Origin: Legionella massiliensis
Lineage (GTDB): Bacteria; Pseudomonadota; Gammaproteobacteria; Legionellales; Legionellaceae
Direction of reading: 5' to 3'
DNA: 64,000 nt
Assembly (NCBI RefSeq): GCF_000756815.1
Contig: NZ_CCVW01000003.1
Location: 620,001 to 684,000 of the forward strand
In this document: one piece after another, positions 35,663 through 44,878 of the stretch
Numbering within the stretch: the stretch's first letter is position 1
Layout of the letters: the number at the start of each line of letters is the position of its first letter
The notes under the pieces: generated by a model
What the model saw: only the letters and a program-made list of their open reading frames with translations
The model's database searches: none
What the model was told of the DNA's origin: nothing
Translations under genes and position numbers: made by a program

Positions 35663-36601
35663 ATGAGCACTTTAGTAATTGTTGAACACAATAACAAGCT
35701 AATGCACCCAGCAACACGCAATACCTTTGCTGCTGCCTTGCAATTAGATAAAAATCCCGTGTTACTTGTCGTTGGTCATGAGTGTCAGGCGGTTGCAGCA
35801 CAAGCAGCAGCTATGGCTGGGGTACATGCGGTTTGGTTGGTCGATAGTCCTTGCTATGCCCATCCCATCGCTGAAAATATTTGTGATCTTGTGTTGTCCA
35901 TGGCTTCTTCTTTTTCCGCAATTTTGACGCCGGCCTCTACCTTTGGTAAGAATTTATTGCCGCGCATAGCCGCAAAATTGGATGTAGCACAGGTTTCAGA
36001 TGTGACCCGTATTATTGATTCAAATACTTTTGAGCATCCTATTTATGCTGGAAATGCAATCGAAACTGTTAGGGTTTTGGATAAGATTAAAGCACTGACT
36101 ATTCGAACTACAGCCTTTGATGCAGTCCATGACGAGCAAAGTTCTTGTTCTATCGAACATATTGATAAAGCAATTTCAGGAGCTAAGACTCGTTTTATCA
36201 AACAGGAATTAAGCCGTTCTGAGCGTCCTGAGCTGGGTAGTGCCAAAATTGTAGTTTCTGGTGGACGGGGTTTACAAAACGCTGAGAAGTTTAAATTAAT
36301 TGAAGATCTGGCTGATGTTCTTGGCGCAGCAGTAGGTGCATCAAGAGCGGCTGTTGATGCTGGTTTTGTTCCTAATGATTATCAGGTTGGTCAAACAGGT
36401 AAGGTTGTTGCGCCAACCTTGTATATTGCTGTTGGTATTTCCGGTGCAGTTCAGCATTTAGCGGGAATGAAAGATTCGAAGGTGATTGTTGCAATCAATA
36501 AGGATGAAGATGCGCCAATTTTTCAGATTGCCAGCTATGGTTTAGTGGGTGATTTGTTTGAATTGGTTCCTCAGATGATTGAACAGTTAAAAACTGCTTG
36601 A
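35663..36601 (+). CDS. etfA: Electron transfer flavoprotein alpha subunit
   Basis: EtfA carries the FAD of the ETF heterodimer. From the ATG at 35663 it has 312 residues; an in-frame upstream start at 35630 overlaps etfB and lacks a ribosome binding site, whereas GGGAGG precedes 35663. The FAD-binding C-terminal half shows VSGGRGL, the GASRAAVDAGFV segment, and the VGQTGKVVAPTLYIAVGISG motif. No acyl-CoA dehydrogenase is nearby. Confidence 0.96.
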   Translation: MSTLVIVEHNNKLMHPATRNTFAAALQLDKNPVLLVVGHECQAVAAQAAAMAGVHAVWLVDSPCYAHPIAENICDLVLSMASSFSAILTPASTFGKNLLPRIAAKLDVAQVSDVTRIIDSNTFEHPIYAGNAIETVRVLDKIKALTIRTTAFDAVHDEQSSCSIEHIDKAISGAKTRFIKQELSRSERPELGSAKIVVSGGRGLQNAEKFKLIEDLADVLGAAVGASRAAVDAGFVPNDYQVGQTGKVVAPTLYIAVGISGAVQHLAGMKDSKVIVAINKDEDAPIFQIASYGLVGDLFELVPQMIEQLKTA

Positions 36602-36627
36602 TATTAAAGTGAATAAAGGAAGATGCT

Positions 36628-37746
36628 ATGTTTGTTGGAGTTCCAAAAGAAATTAAACCACAGGAAAATCGAGTCGGTCTTGTTCCTGCAAGTGTTAGAG
36701 AAATTATTCGGGCTGGAAGTTCGGTTTTAGTTGAGACAGGCGCAGGCTTAGGTATTGGCATTAGCGATCAAGAATATCATGCTGCAGGCGCTGAAATAGT
36801 AGCCACTGCTGATGATATATTTGAGCGTGCTGAACTCATTGTAAAAGTAAAAGAATTGCAGCCAATTGAGTGCCGGCGTCTACGAGAAGGGCAAACCTTA
36901 TTTACCTATCTGCATTTAGCTCCCGATCCCCAACAAACACGGTTGCTCAAAGAGTCTGGGGTAACAGCAATTGCCTATGAAACAGTGACACAAAATGATG
37001 GTGGCTTGCCCTTATTAACACCGATGTCCCAGGTAGCTGGGCGTATGTCTATCCAAGCTGGCGCACATTGCCTTGAGATGGCTCAGGGAGGAAGTGGAGT
37101 TCTATTGGGAGGTGTTCCTGGAGTAGCTCCTGCCAATGTGGTGGTAATTGGTGGTGGGGTAGTTGGCACTAATGCTGTACGTATGGCGATGGGAATGGAG
37201 GCTCGAGTTATTGTCTTGGATAAATCTCTTTCTCGCTTACGTGAACTCGATTTTCAGTTTGGTTCAAAATTAAATACTATCTACGCAACAGTCGAGGCTT
37301 TAGAGCATTATGTCGCTGAGGCTGATTTGGTTATCGGTGCTGTACTGGTTCCAGGTGCTGCTGCGCCGAAACTGGTAACCCATGCGATGCTAAAAACAAT
37401 GCGTCCTGGCTCTGTTGTTGTTGACGTAGCAATCGATCAGGGGGGATGCTTTGAAACAAGTCGTCCTACAACACATCATGAACCCACGTATGTTATTGAT
37501 AACGTTGTTCACTACTGTGTAACCAATATGCCTGGCGCAGTACCAAGAACCTCAACCTTCGCTTTGAATAATGCGACCCTACCTTTTGTATTGAGCCTTG
37601 TGACCAAAGGTGTCAAATTAGCTCTGCTTAGTGATGGGCATTTGCTTAATGGTCTCAATGTTCATAAAGGTATGATTACCTACGAAGCTGTCGCTCGTGA
37701 TTTAGGCTATGAATACGTTGCTGCAACGGATGCTTTAGCGAATTAA
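36628..37746 (+). CDS. ald: Alanine dehydrogenase
   Basis: Converts L-alanine to pyruvate and ammonia with NAD. The 372-residue protein has the family start [19 protein letters not shown], the catalytic LHLAPDP (His) segment near residue 95, and the NAD-binding [15 protein letters not shown] motif near residue 171. It follows etfA by 26 bases and may be in the same transcript. A family E hairpin follows at 37765-37790 and can act as its terminator. Confidence 0.95.
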   Translation: MFVGVPKEIKPQENRVGLVPASVREIIRAGSSVLVETGAGLGIGISDQEYHAAGAEIVATADDIFERAELIVKVKELQPIECRRLREGQTLFTYLHLAPDPQQTRLLKESGVTAIAYETVTQNDGGLPLLTPMSQVAGRMSIQAGAHCLEMAQGGSGVLLGGVPGVAPANVVVIGGGVVGTNAVRMAMGMEARVIVLDKSLSRLRELDFQFGSKLNTIYATVEALEHYVAEADLVIGAVLVPGAAAPKLVTHAMLKTMRPGSVVVDVAIDQGGCFETSRPTTHHEPTYVIDNVVHYCVTNMPGAVPRTSTFALNNATLPFVLSLVTKGVKLALLSDGHLLNGLNVHKGMITYEAVARDLGYEYVAATDALAN

Positions 37747-37764
37747 GAGTAGGGTCTTCGTGCA

Positions 37765-37790
37765 CCTTCTCCCCAGGTCTGGGGAGAAGG
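37765..37790. terminator. Family E hairpin after ald
   Basis: CCTTCTCCCCAG and CTGGGGAGAAGG form a 12-bp perfect stem (loop GT), 18 bp after the stop codon. It is followed by GAAAAATT rather than a T-run. Confidence 0.6.
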
Positions 37791-37804
37791 GAAAAATTAG
37801 TACC

Positions 37805-38145
37805 GTAGCCTGGATGCAGCGAAGCGCTGAGTGATCCTGATATTTTTTTAATCAAAGTATCATTTAGATATCTATGTGAGCATTAATCAGTTACTTTGAC
37901 TTATATGTGTGTCGTTCCCGCGTAGGCGGGAAACCATTTCTCAAAGTGGTTCCTCACTTTGTTTGCACGATGGTTTCCCGCCTACGCGGGAATGACATAC
38001 AAAAAAACAGATAGAACTTATATGGCACATGCTTTCTGTTTAAAAAAATGCCAGGATTCCTCAGAGCGAAGCGAAATCTGGGAATTCGAAGGCAGTATCT
38101 ACACAAGTGTAGCCTTGATGCAGCGCAGCGCTGCATCAAGGCTAC
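37805..38145. repeat. Composite MITE-like element (family C), copy 2 (inverted relative to copy 1)
   Basis: The reverse complement of this 341 bp element follows 7665-7990 over nearly its whole length. It includes the nested palindrome (37911-37996), ATCAAAGTATCATTTAGATA and ATGGCACATGCTTTCTGTTT blocks. Its right end differs: a short palindrome GTAGCCTTGATGCAGCG plus complement lies at 38109-38145. No gene is seen in the 672 bp spacer around it. Confidence 0.85.
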
Positions 38146-38253
38146 GTTTGATTTTTCTGTGTAGATACCTATGGGGCGATGCCGCGGGGCGATACTATTG
38201 GTTGATGCCACAGAATGAAGGCTGTTCTTTAGAGGAAGCACGCAGCGCCGTCT

Positions 38254-38331
38254 TGTAAAAATCTTGGAGAAAGTTCAATTTTGAGTCCAGGTCGAGAGAA
38301 AAAATGGACTTTCCTGGGTACGGAGTGATCT
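38254..38331. repeat. Repeat family D, copy 1
   Basis: This 78 bp unit (TGTAAAAATCTTGGAGAAAG ... GGGTACGGAGTGATCT) is nearly identical to the reverse complement of 51380-51457. It is followed immediately by a family E unit (38345-38394). It lies downstream of the 3' end of mrcA. Confidence 0.8.
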
Positions 38332-38344
38332 CTTACGCGTTTTC

Positions 38345-38394
38345 CCTTCTCCCCAGACTTGGGGAGAAGGTGCCCGAAGGGCGGATGAGGGGGT
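38345..38394. repeat. Family E repeat downstream of mrcA
   Basis: CCTTCTCCCCAGACTTGGGG hairpin, then TGCCCGAAGGGCGGATGAGG. It is the fullest example in the window and may terminate mrcA transcription. Confidence 0.7.
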
Positions 38395-38418
38395 TCTGCT
38401 GCGAAGTTCATTCTGATA

Positions 38419-40845
38419 TCAGAACAAATTTTCCTGATCTTGCGGGGCCGCCATTGCTTGATTCTCTGCGTTTTCAACCCGTTGGTTCTGATAGGGACTT
38501 TCATAGCGATTGTCATAAGGAGAAGAGGACGAAGAAGAATCTTCCGCTGAAGGGATATCCTGTTCACGGAAGAACTCAACAATAGCATTGGATTGGTTGT
38601 TTCTAGCAAGTAAACCACTGCTTGGATCAATTCGCACTGCGACAACATTCTTAGGTGGAGTTAGCTCTTGCTCTGAGGTGTTAGACAAGGCGATTTTCAT
38701 AAAATCTATCCATAAGGGCAGGGCAAGGTTTGCTGCATACTCATGCAAGGACTGTGGTGTATCAAAGCCAATCCAGGTTGTAACAACAAGATCTGAGTTA
38801 AAGCCAGCAAACCAGGCATCAACCTGATCATTCGTTGTTCCTGTTTTACCTGCTATATCCTGGCGATTTAATACTTTAGCTGCATGTGCTGTACCGTGCT
38901 GAATCACATCCTTCAACGCGGAGTTCATTAAGAAAGCAACATCTGCAGGAATCACACGAGGAGCCTGAGTTGCCGGGTCGACCTTTGTTGGGTCGCAGTT
39001 CTTGCACACAACAACTGGTTTTGCCTGTAACAGGGTTTTTCCATCATTGTCTGTAATATGGTCGATGAGATAAGGCTCGATCTTATAGCCGCCATTTGCA
39101 AAGACCGCGTAAGCAGTAGTCAAGTCCATAGGGCTGACTGATAAGCTTCCCAAGGCTAATGAAAGTGCTTTTGGCAGGCTTGCTTTTCGGAAGCCAAAAC
39201 GACTGATAAAGTCGATTGCATAATCAAAGCCGATATCATCTAAAACGCGGATCGACACTAGGTTGCGTGAGCGCACCAAGGCCTCTTTAAGCCGAGTTGG
39301 ACCATTGAAGGTAAGGTTGTCATTATGAGGACGCCATAAGCCTGCCTGGCTGGGATCATCAACCACAATCGGCGCATCATTGACTAGGGTAGCCAAGGTA
39401 TAGCCTTTATTGAGGGCAGCAGCATAAATAAAGGGTTTAAAGCTTGAACCCGGTTGTCTTTCAGATTGGGTTGCTCGGTTAAATTTACTCTTTTGGAAAT
39501 TAAATCCACCCACTAAGGCTTCTAGGGCACCGTTATTGGGATTTAAAGCAACAAGCGCTGCTTCAACTTGTGGAATCTGAGTTAACTGCCAGATATCTTT
39601 TTGGTTGCGAATATAGACAACATCGCCCACAGTAACAACCTGGCTAGCTTTGCGGGGTGCTTTACCCATCCAACCATTTTTCAAGGCAGGTCGGGCCCAG
39701 GATAGACCTTCCCAGGGGATAGTGATTTTTAAGCCACTATTAGTGACCGCGGAAGCGTCTTTTTCACCAACTGTTTCTATCACGGCGGGCTCAAGGCCAT
39801 TAATGACTGGATATTGAGCAAGCGCTTTTTGTAAGGCTTCAGGAGCTTGGGTATCGATCTTGCCTATATTCGCTACAGGTCCTCTGTAACCGTGGCGACG
39901 GTCATAGGCAATAAGATTGCTAGTAACAACGTCATTTGCTGCTGTTTGCAGCGGTCCTTTAATGGTTGTATATACCTTGTAACCCTTTGTATAGGCCTTC
40001 GAGCCAAAGTGTTCGTACAAGGATTGGCGAATCATTTCCGCAACGTAGGGGGCATTAACCTTAATGTTGGCGCCATGGTATTTTGCGGTAATTGGTTGAT
40101 TGATTGCCTCTTGATATTCCTGTTCTGTAATAAATTTTTCTTCAAGCAAGCGTTCAAGTACGTGATTGCGACGTTTTTCAGCTGCTTTAGGGTTAGTGAT
40201 TGGGTTCTGGGTTGATGGTGCTTGCGGTAAACCGGCGATCATTGCCAATTCGGCCAGATTTAAATCTTTCAGATTTTTACCGTAATAAACCATTGCAGCG
40301 GCCCCGACACCATAAGCGCGGTTACCTAAATAAATTTTATTCAGGTAAAGCTCAAGAATTTTTTCTTTGCTTAATTCTCTATCAATTTTAATGGCTAATA
40401 AGATTTCATTAAATTTACGTAAGAAGGTTTTTTTACGGGTTAGAAAGAAATTACGCGCAACCTGCATGGTAATGGTACTGCCACCTTCCGACTTTGTCCT
40501 GGTTTGTAACATATGAACAGCCGCACGGCCTAAGCCCATAATATCAACCCCAGGGTGTTCAAAAAAGCGCTGATCCTCAGTCGCTAAAAGAGCGTGCACC
40601 AGCATAGGGGGAATCTGGTCATAAGTTAGAGGGATACGTCTTTTTTCACCATATTCTTGGATTAGCAGACCTTCTTGGGTATAAATACGCAAAGGCACTT
40701 GCAAATGAACTGTTTTGAGTGATTCTACACTAGGAAGTTGGCTTTCAAGATATAGATATAGAAAGCTAACGCAAACTAGGAACAGAAAGAAAAGGCTTAT
40801 TAGCGCCCAGAAGCCTTTGCGCCAGAAATATGCTGGTTTTGTCAT
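38419..40845 (-). CDS. mrcA: Penicillin-binding protein 1A
   Basis: A bifunctional class A PBP that polymerises glycan strands and crosslinks peptides in the periplasm. It has 808 residues, with a single membrane anchor (about 13-33), the GT51 domain with the catalytic Glu90 in ATEDQRFFEHPG, and the transpeptidase domain with Ser467-x-x-Lys470 in QPGSSFK and a KTGTTN motif near residue 655. The last 50 residues are Ser/Gln/Asn-rich (EDSSSSSSPYDN) and disordered. In many relatives mrcA lies divergent from pilM; here a coiled-coil gene has been placed between them. Confidence 0.96.
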   Translation of the reverse strand: MTKPAYFWRKGFWALISLFFLFLVCVSFLYLYLESQLPSVESLKTVHLQVPLRIYTQEGLLIQEYGEKRRIPLTYDQIPPMLVHALLATEDQRFFEHPGVDIMGLGRAAVHMLQTRTKSEGGSTITMQVARNFFLTRKKTFLRKFNEILLAIKIDRELSKEKILELYLNKIYLGNRAYGVGAAAMVYYGKNLKDLNLAELAMIAGLPQAPSTQNPITNPKAAEKRRNHVLERLLEEKFITEQEYQEAINQPITAKYHGANIKVNAPYVAEMIRQSLYEHFGSKAYTKGYKVYTTIKGPLQTAANDVVTSNLIAYDRRHGYRGPVANIGKIDTQAPEALQKALAQYPVINGLEPAVIETVGEKDASAVTNSGLKITIPWEGLSWARPALKNGWMGKAPRKASQVVTVGDVVYIRNQKDIWQLTQIPQVEAALVALNPNNGALEALVGGFNFQKSKFNRATQSERQPGSSFKPFIYAAALNKGYTLATLVNDAPIVVDDPSQAGLWRPHNDNLTFNGPTRLKEALVRSRNLVSIRVLDDIGFDYAIDFISRFGFRKASLPKALSLALGSLSVSPMDLTTAYAVFANGGYKIEPYLIDHITDNDGKTLLQAKPVVVCKNCDPTKVDPATQAPRVIPADVAFLMNSALKDVIQHGTAHAAKVLNRQDIAGKTGTTNDQVDAWFAGFNSDLVVTTWIGFDTPQSLHEYAANLALPLWIDFMKIALSNTSEQELTPPKNVVAVRIDPSSGLLARNNQSNAIVEFFREQDIPSAEDSSSSSSPYDNRYESPYQNQRVENAENQAMAAPQDQENLF

Positions 40846-41006
40846 GAGGAGAACGATTTATTTATTTAAAGGTCGAATAGCCGATTATAGCGCTATTTAA
40901 TAGTATTTTGCGAATTATCCCCTTTTTTCTTTTCCTCGAAACTAAGCTAGGCTTAGGACCCCTCATCTATTCTACTAACACCATCTCCCCGAAAAGGAGA
41001 AGTTTT

Positions 41007-41097
41007 TCCCTTCGCCCCTCTGGGAAGAAGGTGCCCGCAGGGCGGAAGGGGTTGCCGATTTGAAGTTTTTCAAAGGGGCTGGGGCACTCAGGATGTA
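41007..41097. repeat. Family E/B repeat overlapping the coiled-coil gene end
   Basis: The blocks TCCCTTCGCCCCTCTGGGAA, GGTGCCCGCAGGGCGGAAGG and CAAAGGGGCTGGGGCACTCA correspond to families E and B. The last reaches into the 3' end of the coiled-coil gene, so the repeat supplies its stop codon. Confidence 0.65.
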
Positions 41098-42494
41098 AGC
41101 TCGTTTTTTACTGAATTTTCTTTTGCTGCTTCCTCAGGACTAACAGGTTTTACGGTTGGATTTATAGCCGTACCACCGGCAGTCCCTTGTCCCGGAAAGA
41201 AGTTAAAGCCATAAGGACTACCGAACATTGGAGAAACAAGCATTCTTTGTCGTATTTGGCTAATCTTTGTCTCTTCAAGTAGACGGATTTTTTCTTTTAG
41301 TTGCGCAATTTCTTCTTGCGCTTGCACAAGCGCTGATTTGGATTGATGCAGTTCTTCCAGGGTTTGTACCTGTGTAGATTGAGATTGGGATAATTCCTTT
41401 GTGGTTTGAACGAGCGCTGATTTGGATTGATGCAGCTCCTCCAGGGTTTGTACTTGCGTAGATTGAAATTGGGCTAATTCTTTTTTAGTTTGAGCGAGTG
41501 TTAATTGGGATTGATTGAAATTTTCCAAGGTTTTTACCTGTTCAGCTTGAGAATGGGTTAGTTCTTCTTTAGTCTTAGCGAGTATTAATTGAGATTGATT
41601 TAGCTTTTCCTGGGTCTGTGCCTGCTCAGCTTGAGAATGAGTTAACTCCTTTTTAGTCTCAGTGAGTTCTAGTTGGGATTGATTTAACTTTTCTTGAGTT
41701 TGTGTTTGCCCAGCTAGAGAAAGGGTTAACTCTTCCTTAATTTGAGAAAGCCTTGCTTCTGAAAGTGCTAACTCTTCCTTGGTTTTGGCTAGTGTAATTT
41801 GAAGTAGGGCTATTTCTTCTCTAACCTGGCTAAGATTTGCTTCCAATTCGCCAATATGGCCTTTTGCTTTTCCAAGTTCTTCCCTTAGTTGTTTTTCAAC
41901 TTTCTGTGCTTCCTCCAATTTAGTAGTTAATTCATCAGTCTTTTTTCTATAAAGCGGATAACCAACAATGGCTTGATGTTTTTCCATGTTTCCAGCAATA
42001 AAGGCCGCGCTATTGAACTCTTCTGCGGGAAACACATCAGGTGATTTAATCCAACGGTTGAGAACACCACCTGATTGACAGAAACCACCTGCCCAACCAC
42101 CATATAATGAACCAAGGATCTTGGCTTCTTTACCATCGTAATGAACGGTAATCGTGTCAGTTTGGACGGTCTTTAATAGCAACTTGACGTCATCGAGAAG
42201 ATTGGTCAAGAGTGTCTGCACTCTTTGATAAGACTCGCTATCCAGGGGTTCCTCTTTGTCTACAAGTGGTTTAACTTCCTTAATGACATGGAGAAAATAG
42301 TCAAACAAAGAGCTTCGTCTGTAATAATCTCGACTTGATGTCGCTTCCTTAGTGATTGCAATAAGAGTTTGTTCTAATTCAGCATGTGGCTGTTTTAGCA
42401 TGGCTTCAAGGGAATATTTGTTCTTAGTGTGAATTTCGTTATAACCAGTGATAACAGTAATCATTGAATTAACTAGGTTTTGCAAACGTGACAT
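41088..42494 (-). CDS. Long coiled-coil protein with 28-residue tandem repeats
   Basis: A 468-residue protein with no signal peptide or membrane segment. Residues 1-190 form an unrecognised, mostly helical domain with a Gly-rich GSLYGGWAGGFCQSGG loop (about 127-142). Residues about 190-400 form a continuous coiled coil; its central part has five tandem units of 28 residues (four heptads) of the type LTHSQAEQ-QTQEKLNQSQL-LAKTKEE. The tail is Gly/Pro-rich. AGGAG six bases before the ATG supports the start. It sits alone between mrcA and pilM. Function unknown; effector-like coiled coils are common in Legionella, but nothing specific is seen. Confidence 0.75.
   Translation of the reverse strand: MSRLQNLVNSMITVITGYNEIHTKNKYSLEAMLKQPHAELEQTLIAITKEATSSRDYYRRSSLFDYFLHVIKEVKPLVDKEEPLDSESYQRVQTLLTNLLDDVKLLLKTVQTDTITVHYDGKEAKILGSLYGGWAGGFCQSGGVLNRWIKSPDVFPAEEFNSAAFIAGNMEKHQAIVGYPLYRKKTDELTTKLEEAQKVEKQLREELGKAKGHIGELEANLSQVREEIALLQITLAKTKEELALSEARLSQIKEELTLSLAGQTQTQEKLNQSQLELTETKKELTHSQAEQAQTQEKLNQSQLILAKTKEELTHSQAEQVKTLENFNQSQLTLAQTKKELAQFQSTQVQTLEELHQSKSALVQTTKELSQSQSTQVQTLEELHQSKSALVQAQEEIAQLKEKIRLLEETKISQIRQRMLVSPMFGSPYGFNFFPGQGTAGGTAINPTVKPVSPEEAAKENSVKNELTS
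41300..41730 (-). repeat. 84-bp tandem repeats in the coiled-coil gene
   Basis: Five units of about 84 bp encode the 28-residue coiled-coil periods. The last two are almost identical over the segment coding TQVQTLEELHQSKSALVQ. Such arrays can change copy number by recombination. Confidence 0.7.
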
Positions 42495-42572
42495 AAAAAC
42501 TCCTTGTAGTCGGTGGAAAGGGGAAGGAAATCATTCTTCCCAGCAAACCAATATATTGAAATAATACTAAGA

Positions 42573-42587
42573 GTGCAAGCCTTGCAC
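42573..42587. promoter_or_regulatory. Perfect 15-bp palindrome between coiled-coil gene and pilM
   Basis: GTGCAAGCCTTGCAC has six-base perfect arms around three bases. It lies in the 264 bp divergent spacer, 171 bp before pilM and 79 bp before the coiled-coil gene start. It could be an operator for either gene, but no regulator is named. Confidence 0.3.
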
Positions 42588-42758
42588 AGATAGATAAATG
42601 AGAGATCTTAAGTTTAATTTTCAAGCGCTTAAAGAAATCTATCTTTTTGTAAAACGATCAGCTAAGATTGCTACCGTTGTTAATTCTTAGACATGGAAAA
42701 TAAGTTTTATCAACGCTAAATAGTCCAAAATCGTCGTAAAGTTAATGGAGAAAATGGA

Positions 42759-43694
42759 ATGCTTAAGTGGTTCAGGCCAAAGTATTGCTTATTTCTAGGT
42801 ATAGATATCAGCCCAACTTCTATCAAAATTCTTGAAATTTCTTATTATAAAAACCAGTATTGTATCGAAAATTATGCCTATGTACGTTTAGCCTCCGATG
42901 ATAGTAGAGCTAAGATTATCGCAACAATTAAGACTCTTTTATCTCAACTAAACTCAACAGTTAAGACTGCAGCTATAGCAGTTCCTGATGTTACTGTAAT
43001 TAGCAAAACGATTCAGTTGGCAAATAGTTTGAATGCCATCGACGTTGAAAAACTTAGTTTTTTGGAAGCTAATAAATACCTGGCAGGGAATATTTATGTT
43101 GATTTTTCTATTATCGGTCCGAGCGAAAAAAATGTTGCCATGATGGATGTTCTGCTGGTTGCTGCTAAGGCTGATAAGGTAGACAAACGAATAGAATTAT
43201 TCCGAGAAGCGGGACTGGATGTCAAAATTGTTGATGTTGAATCTTATGCTATTGCCTCCGTAATAAATCGATTGTCAGCTGAAGATAAGTACAGAGTTGT
43301 GGCTCTAACTAATATTGGCTTTGAGATCTTAACTGTAACTGTTTTTGATAATGAAAAAATTATTTATAGGCAAGAAGAGGTTTTTATTAGTGAAAATCAT
43401 GAGAAAGAGCTAGATAGCAATAGAATAAAATTGCATATTAAAAATCAAGTGGAGTTATTTTTTTCTACTAGTTCTTATGATTTTATTGAGTGTATTTACC
43501 TGACAGGTGAAGTTGGTGAGTTAAGCTTCCTTGTTCAAGAAATTCAAGATCAAATCGGAATTCCAGTAAAAATTGCTAATCCTTTTTCAGAACTAAAAAT
43601 TTCAAAAAATATTAAATTAAATGAATTAAAAAAAATAGCTCCTTCACTCACACTTGCCTTTGGTTTGGCATTAAGGCTAGCCTATGAGCATTAA
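42759..43694 (+). CDS. pilM: Type IV pilus inner-membrane complex protein PilM
   Basis: PilM is an actin-like cytoplasmic ATP-binding protein that docks on the PilN N-terminus and helps connect the pilus motor to the envelope. The 311-residue protein has FLGIDISPTSIKILEIS at the N-terminus (phosphate-1 loop), a CIYLTGEVGELSF segment near 245 (adenosine motif) and the GLALRLAYEH end typical of PilM. It overlaps pilN by 11 bases. The pilMNO segment is more AT-rich than the genes after it. Confidence 0.92.
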   Translation: MLKWFRPKYCLFLGIDISPTSIKILEISYYKNQYCIENYAYVRLASDDSRAKIIATIKTLLSQLNSTVKTAAIAVPDVTVISKTIQLANSLNAIDVEKLSFLEANKYLAGNIYVDFSIIGPSEKNVAMMDVLLVAAKADKVDKRIELFREAGLDVKIVDVESYAIASVINRLSAEDKYRVVALTNIGFEILTVTVFDNEKIIYRQEEVFISENHEKELDSNRIKLHIKNQVELFFSTSSYDFIECIYLTGEVGELSFLVQEIQDQIGIPVKIANPFSELKISKNIKLNELKKIAPSLTLAFGLALRLAYEH

Positions 43695-44247
43695 AATTAA
43701 TTTACTACCTTGGCGAGAAATTCGTCGAAAAGATGAAAAGAAAAAGCTTTTACTTTCTTCATTGCTTGGATTGAGTTTTCTGACAATTATTTCTTTATTG
43801 GCAAAGTATTATGTAAACGGGCTTGCTGAAATACAAATGAATTCTAATCAGGCACTAAGAAATGAAATAGAAATTCTGAATATCATGATAAATAAAGTAG
43901 AAAAAATAAAAAAAGAGAAATCCGATCTACTTGATAGAATTCTGCTGTTACAAGAATTAGAGAATAGTTCTGTTTTAGTCATCCATTTTTTCGATGAGCT
44001 TATCAAGTTAATACCTAAACAAATCTATTTAAGCCGGATAAAAGGCATAGGGAATCGCGTGATTTTACAAGGCTACTCTGATTCAAGCCACTCAGTATCT
44101 CTGTTAATGCAGAAAATAGAAAATAATCCCTGGATGCAAGCTCCAAATTTAATTGAGATTAAAAATGAGGAATTACTGAAAGAAAATAACAGTTTTAGCA
44201 TAAGTTTTACTCTCAAATCAAAACAAGCGGATAATCTGAGTTTATGA
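43684..44247 (+). CDS. pilN: Type IV pilus assembly protein PilN
   Basis: PilN is a bitopic inner-membrane protein that binds PilM through its cytoplasmic INLLPWRE motif, seen here at residues 5-12, and PilO through its periplasmic coiled coil and ferredoxin-like domain. The 187-residue product has one membrane segment (about 25-45) and a long Lys/Glu-rich helix (about 50-100). It overlaps pilM by 11 and pilO by four bases. Confidence 0.93.
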   Translation: MSIKINLLPWREIRRKDEKKKLLLSSLLGLSFLTIISLLAKYYVNGLAEIQMNSNQALRNEIEILNIMINKVEKIKKEKSDLLDRILLLQELENSSVLVIHFFDELIKLIPKQIYLSRIKGIGNRVILQGYSDSSHSVSLLMQKIENNPWMQAPNLIEIKNEELLKENNSFSISFTLKSKQADNLSL

Positions 44248-44843
44248 ATATGATTAATCTGAATGAATTGACCTGGGATAATTTTCAGCAATGGCCTAAT
44301 TCACTCAAATATTTTGTGATAACTATGTTAGGACTTGTGCTTTCGGCGATTTTTTATTTTCTTGGTGTTAGCTCAAATTATTATTACTACAAAGACTTAG
44401 TTAATGAAGAAGTTGGTTTGAAAAATGAATTTGAAGAAAAGCATAGAATAGCCAATTTAGACGCTTATAAAGAGCAATTGTCGATATTGAAAAAAACGAA
44501 TGAAAGCAGACTAAATAAATTGGTAAAAAATAATGAAATATCTCTTTTATTAAATGAGATTTCTCAATTGGCAATATCCTCTGGTTTGGTTTTTGAGTTT
44601 TTTGCTCCTAAAGAAGAAGAAAAAGATAAATTTCCTAAAGAATTGACCCTCACTCTGATCGTGATTGGAAAGTATCACAACATAGTGATATTTTTAAATG
44701 GTATTTCTACATTTAAAAAATTAATTTATTTTGAGGATTTTGAGATAAATAAAAAAGAAATTAACGGAAATAGCAAACAATTAAATCTCGAACCAATTAA
44801 TCTTTTAAGGATGAAAGTTAGAGTAAAAATTTATAAGTACTAA
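44244..44843 (+). CDS. pilO: Type IV pilus assembly protein PilO
   Basis: PilO pairs with PilN in the inner-membrane alignment complex. The 199-residue protein has a WPNSLKYFVI segment ahead of its membrane helix (about 24-48), a coiled-coil region (about 55-95) and the alpha/beta periplasmic domain. Position between pilN and pilP and the topology make the call. The conservation of residues is low, as is usual for PilO. Confidence 0.92.
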   Translation: MNMINLNELTWDNFQQWPNSLKYFVITMLGLVLSAIFYFLGVSSNYYYYKDLVNEEVGLKNEFEEKHRIANLDAYKEQLSILKKTNESRLNKLVKNNEISLLLNEISQLAISSGLVFEFFAPKEEEKDKFPKELTLTLIVIGKYHNIVIFLNGISTFKKLIYFEDFEINKKEINGNSKQLNLEPINLLRMKVRVKIYKY

Positions 44844-44878
44844 TGTTACCTAAGTCCAACTAATAAAAAAAACAAAAG

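Noticed and set aside
37954-38648. Several short ORFs on both strands between ald and mrcA
   Set aside because: They run through palindromic repeats and the 3' end of mrcA, with no family match or start signals.
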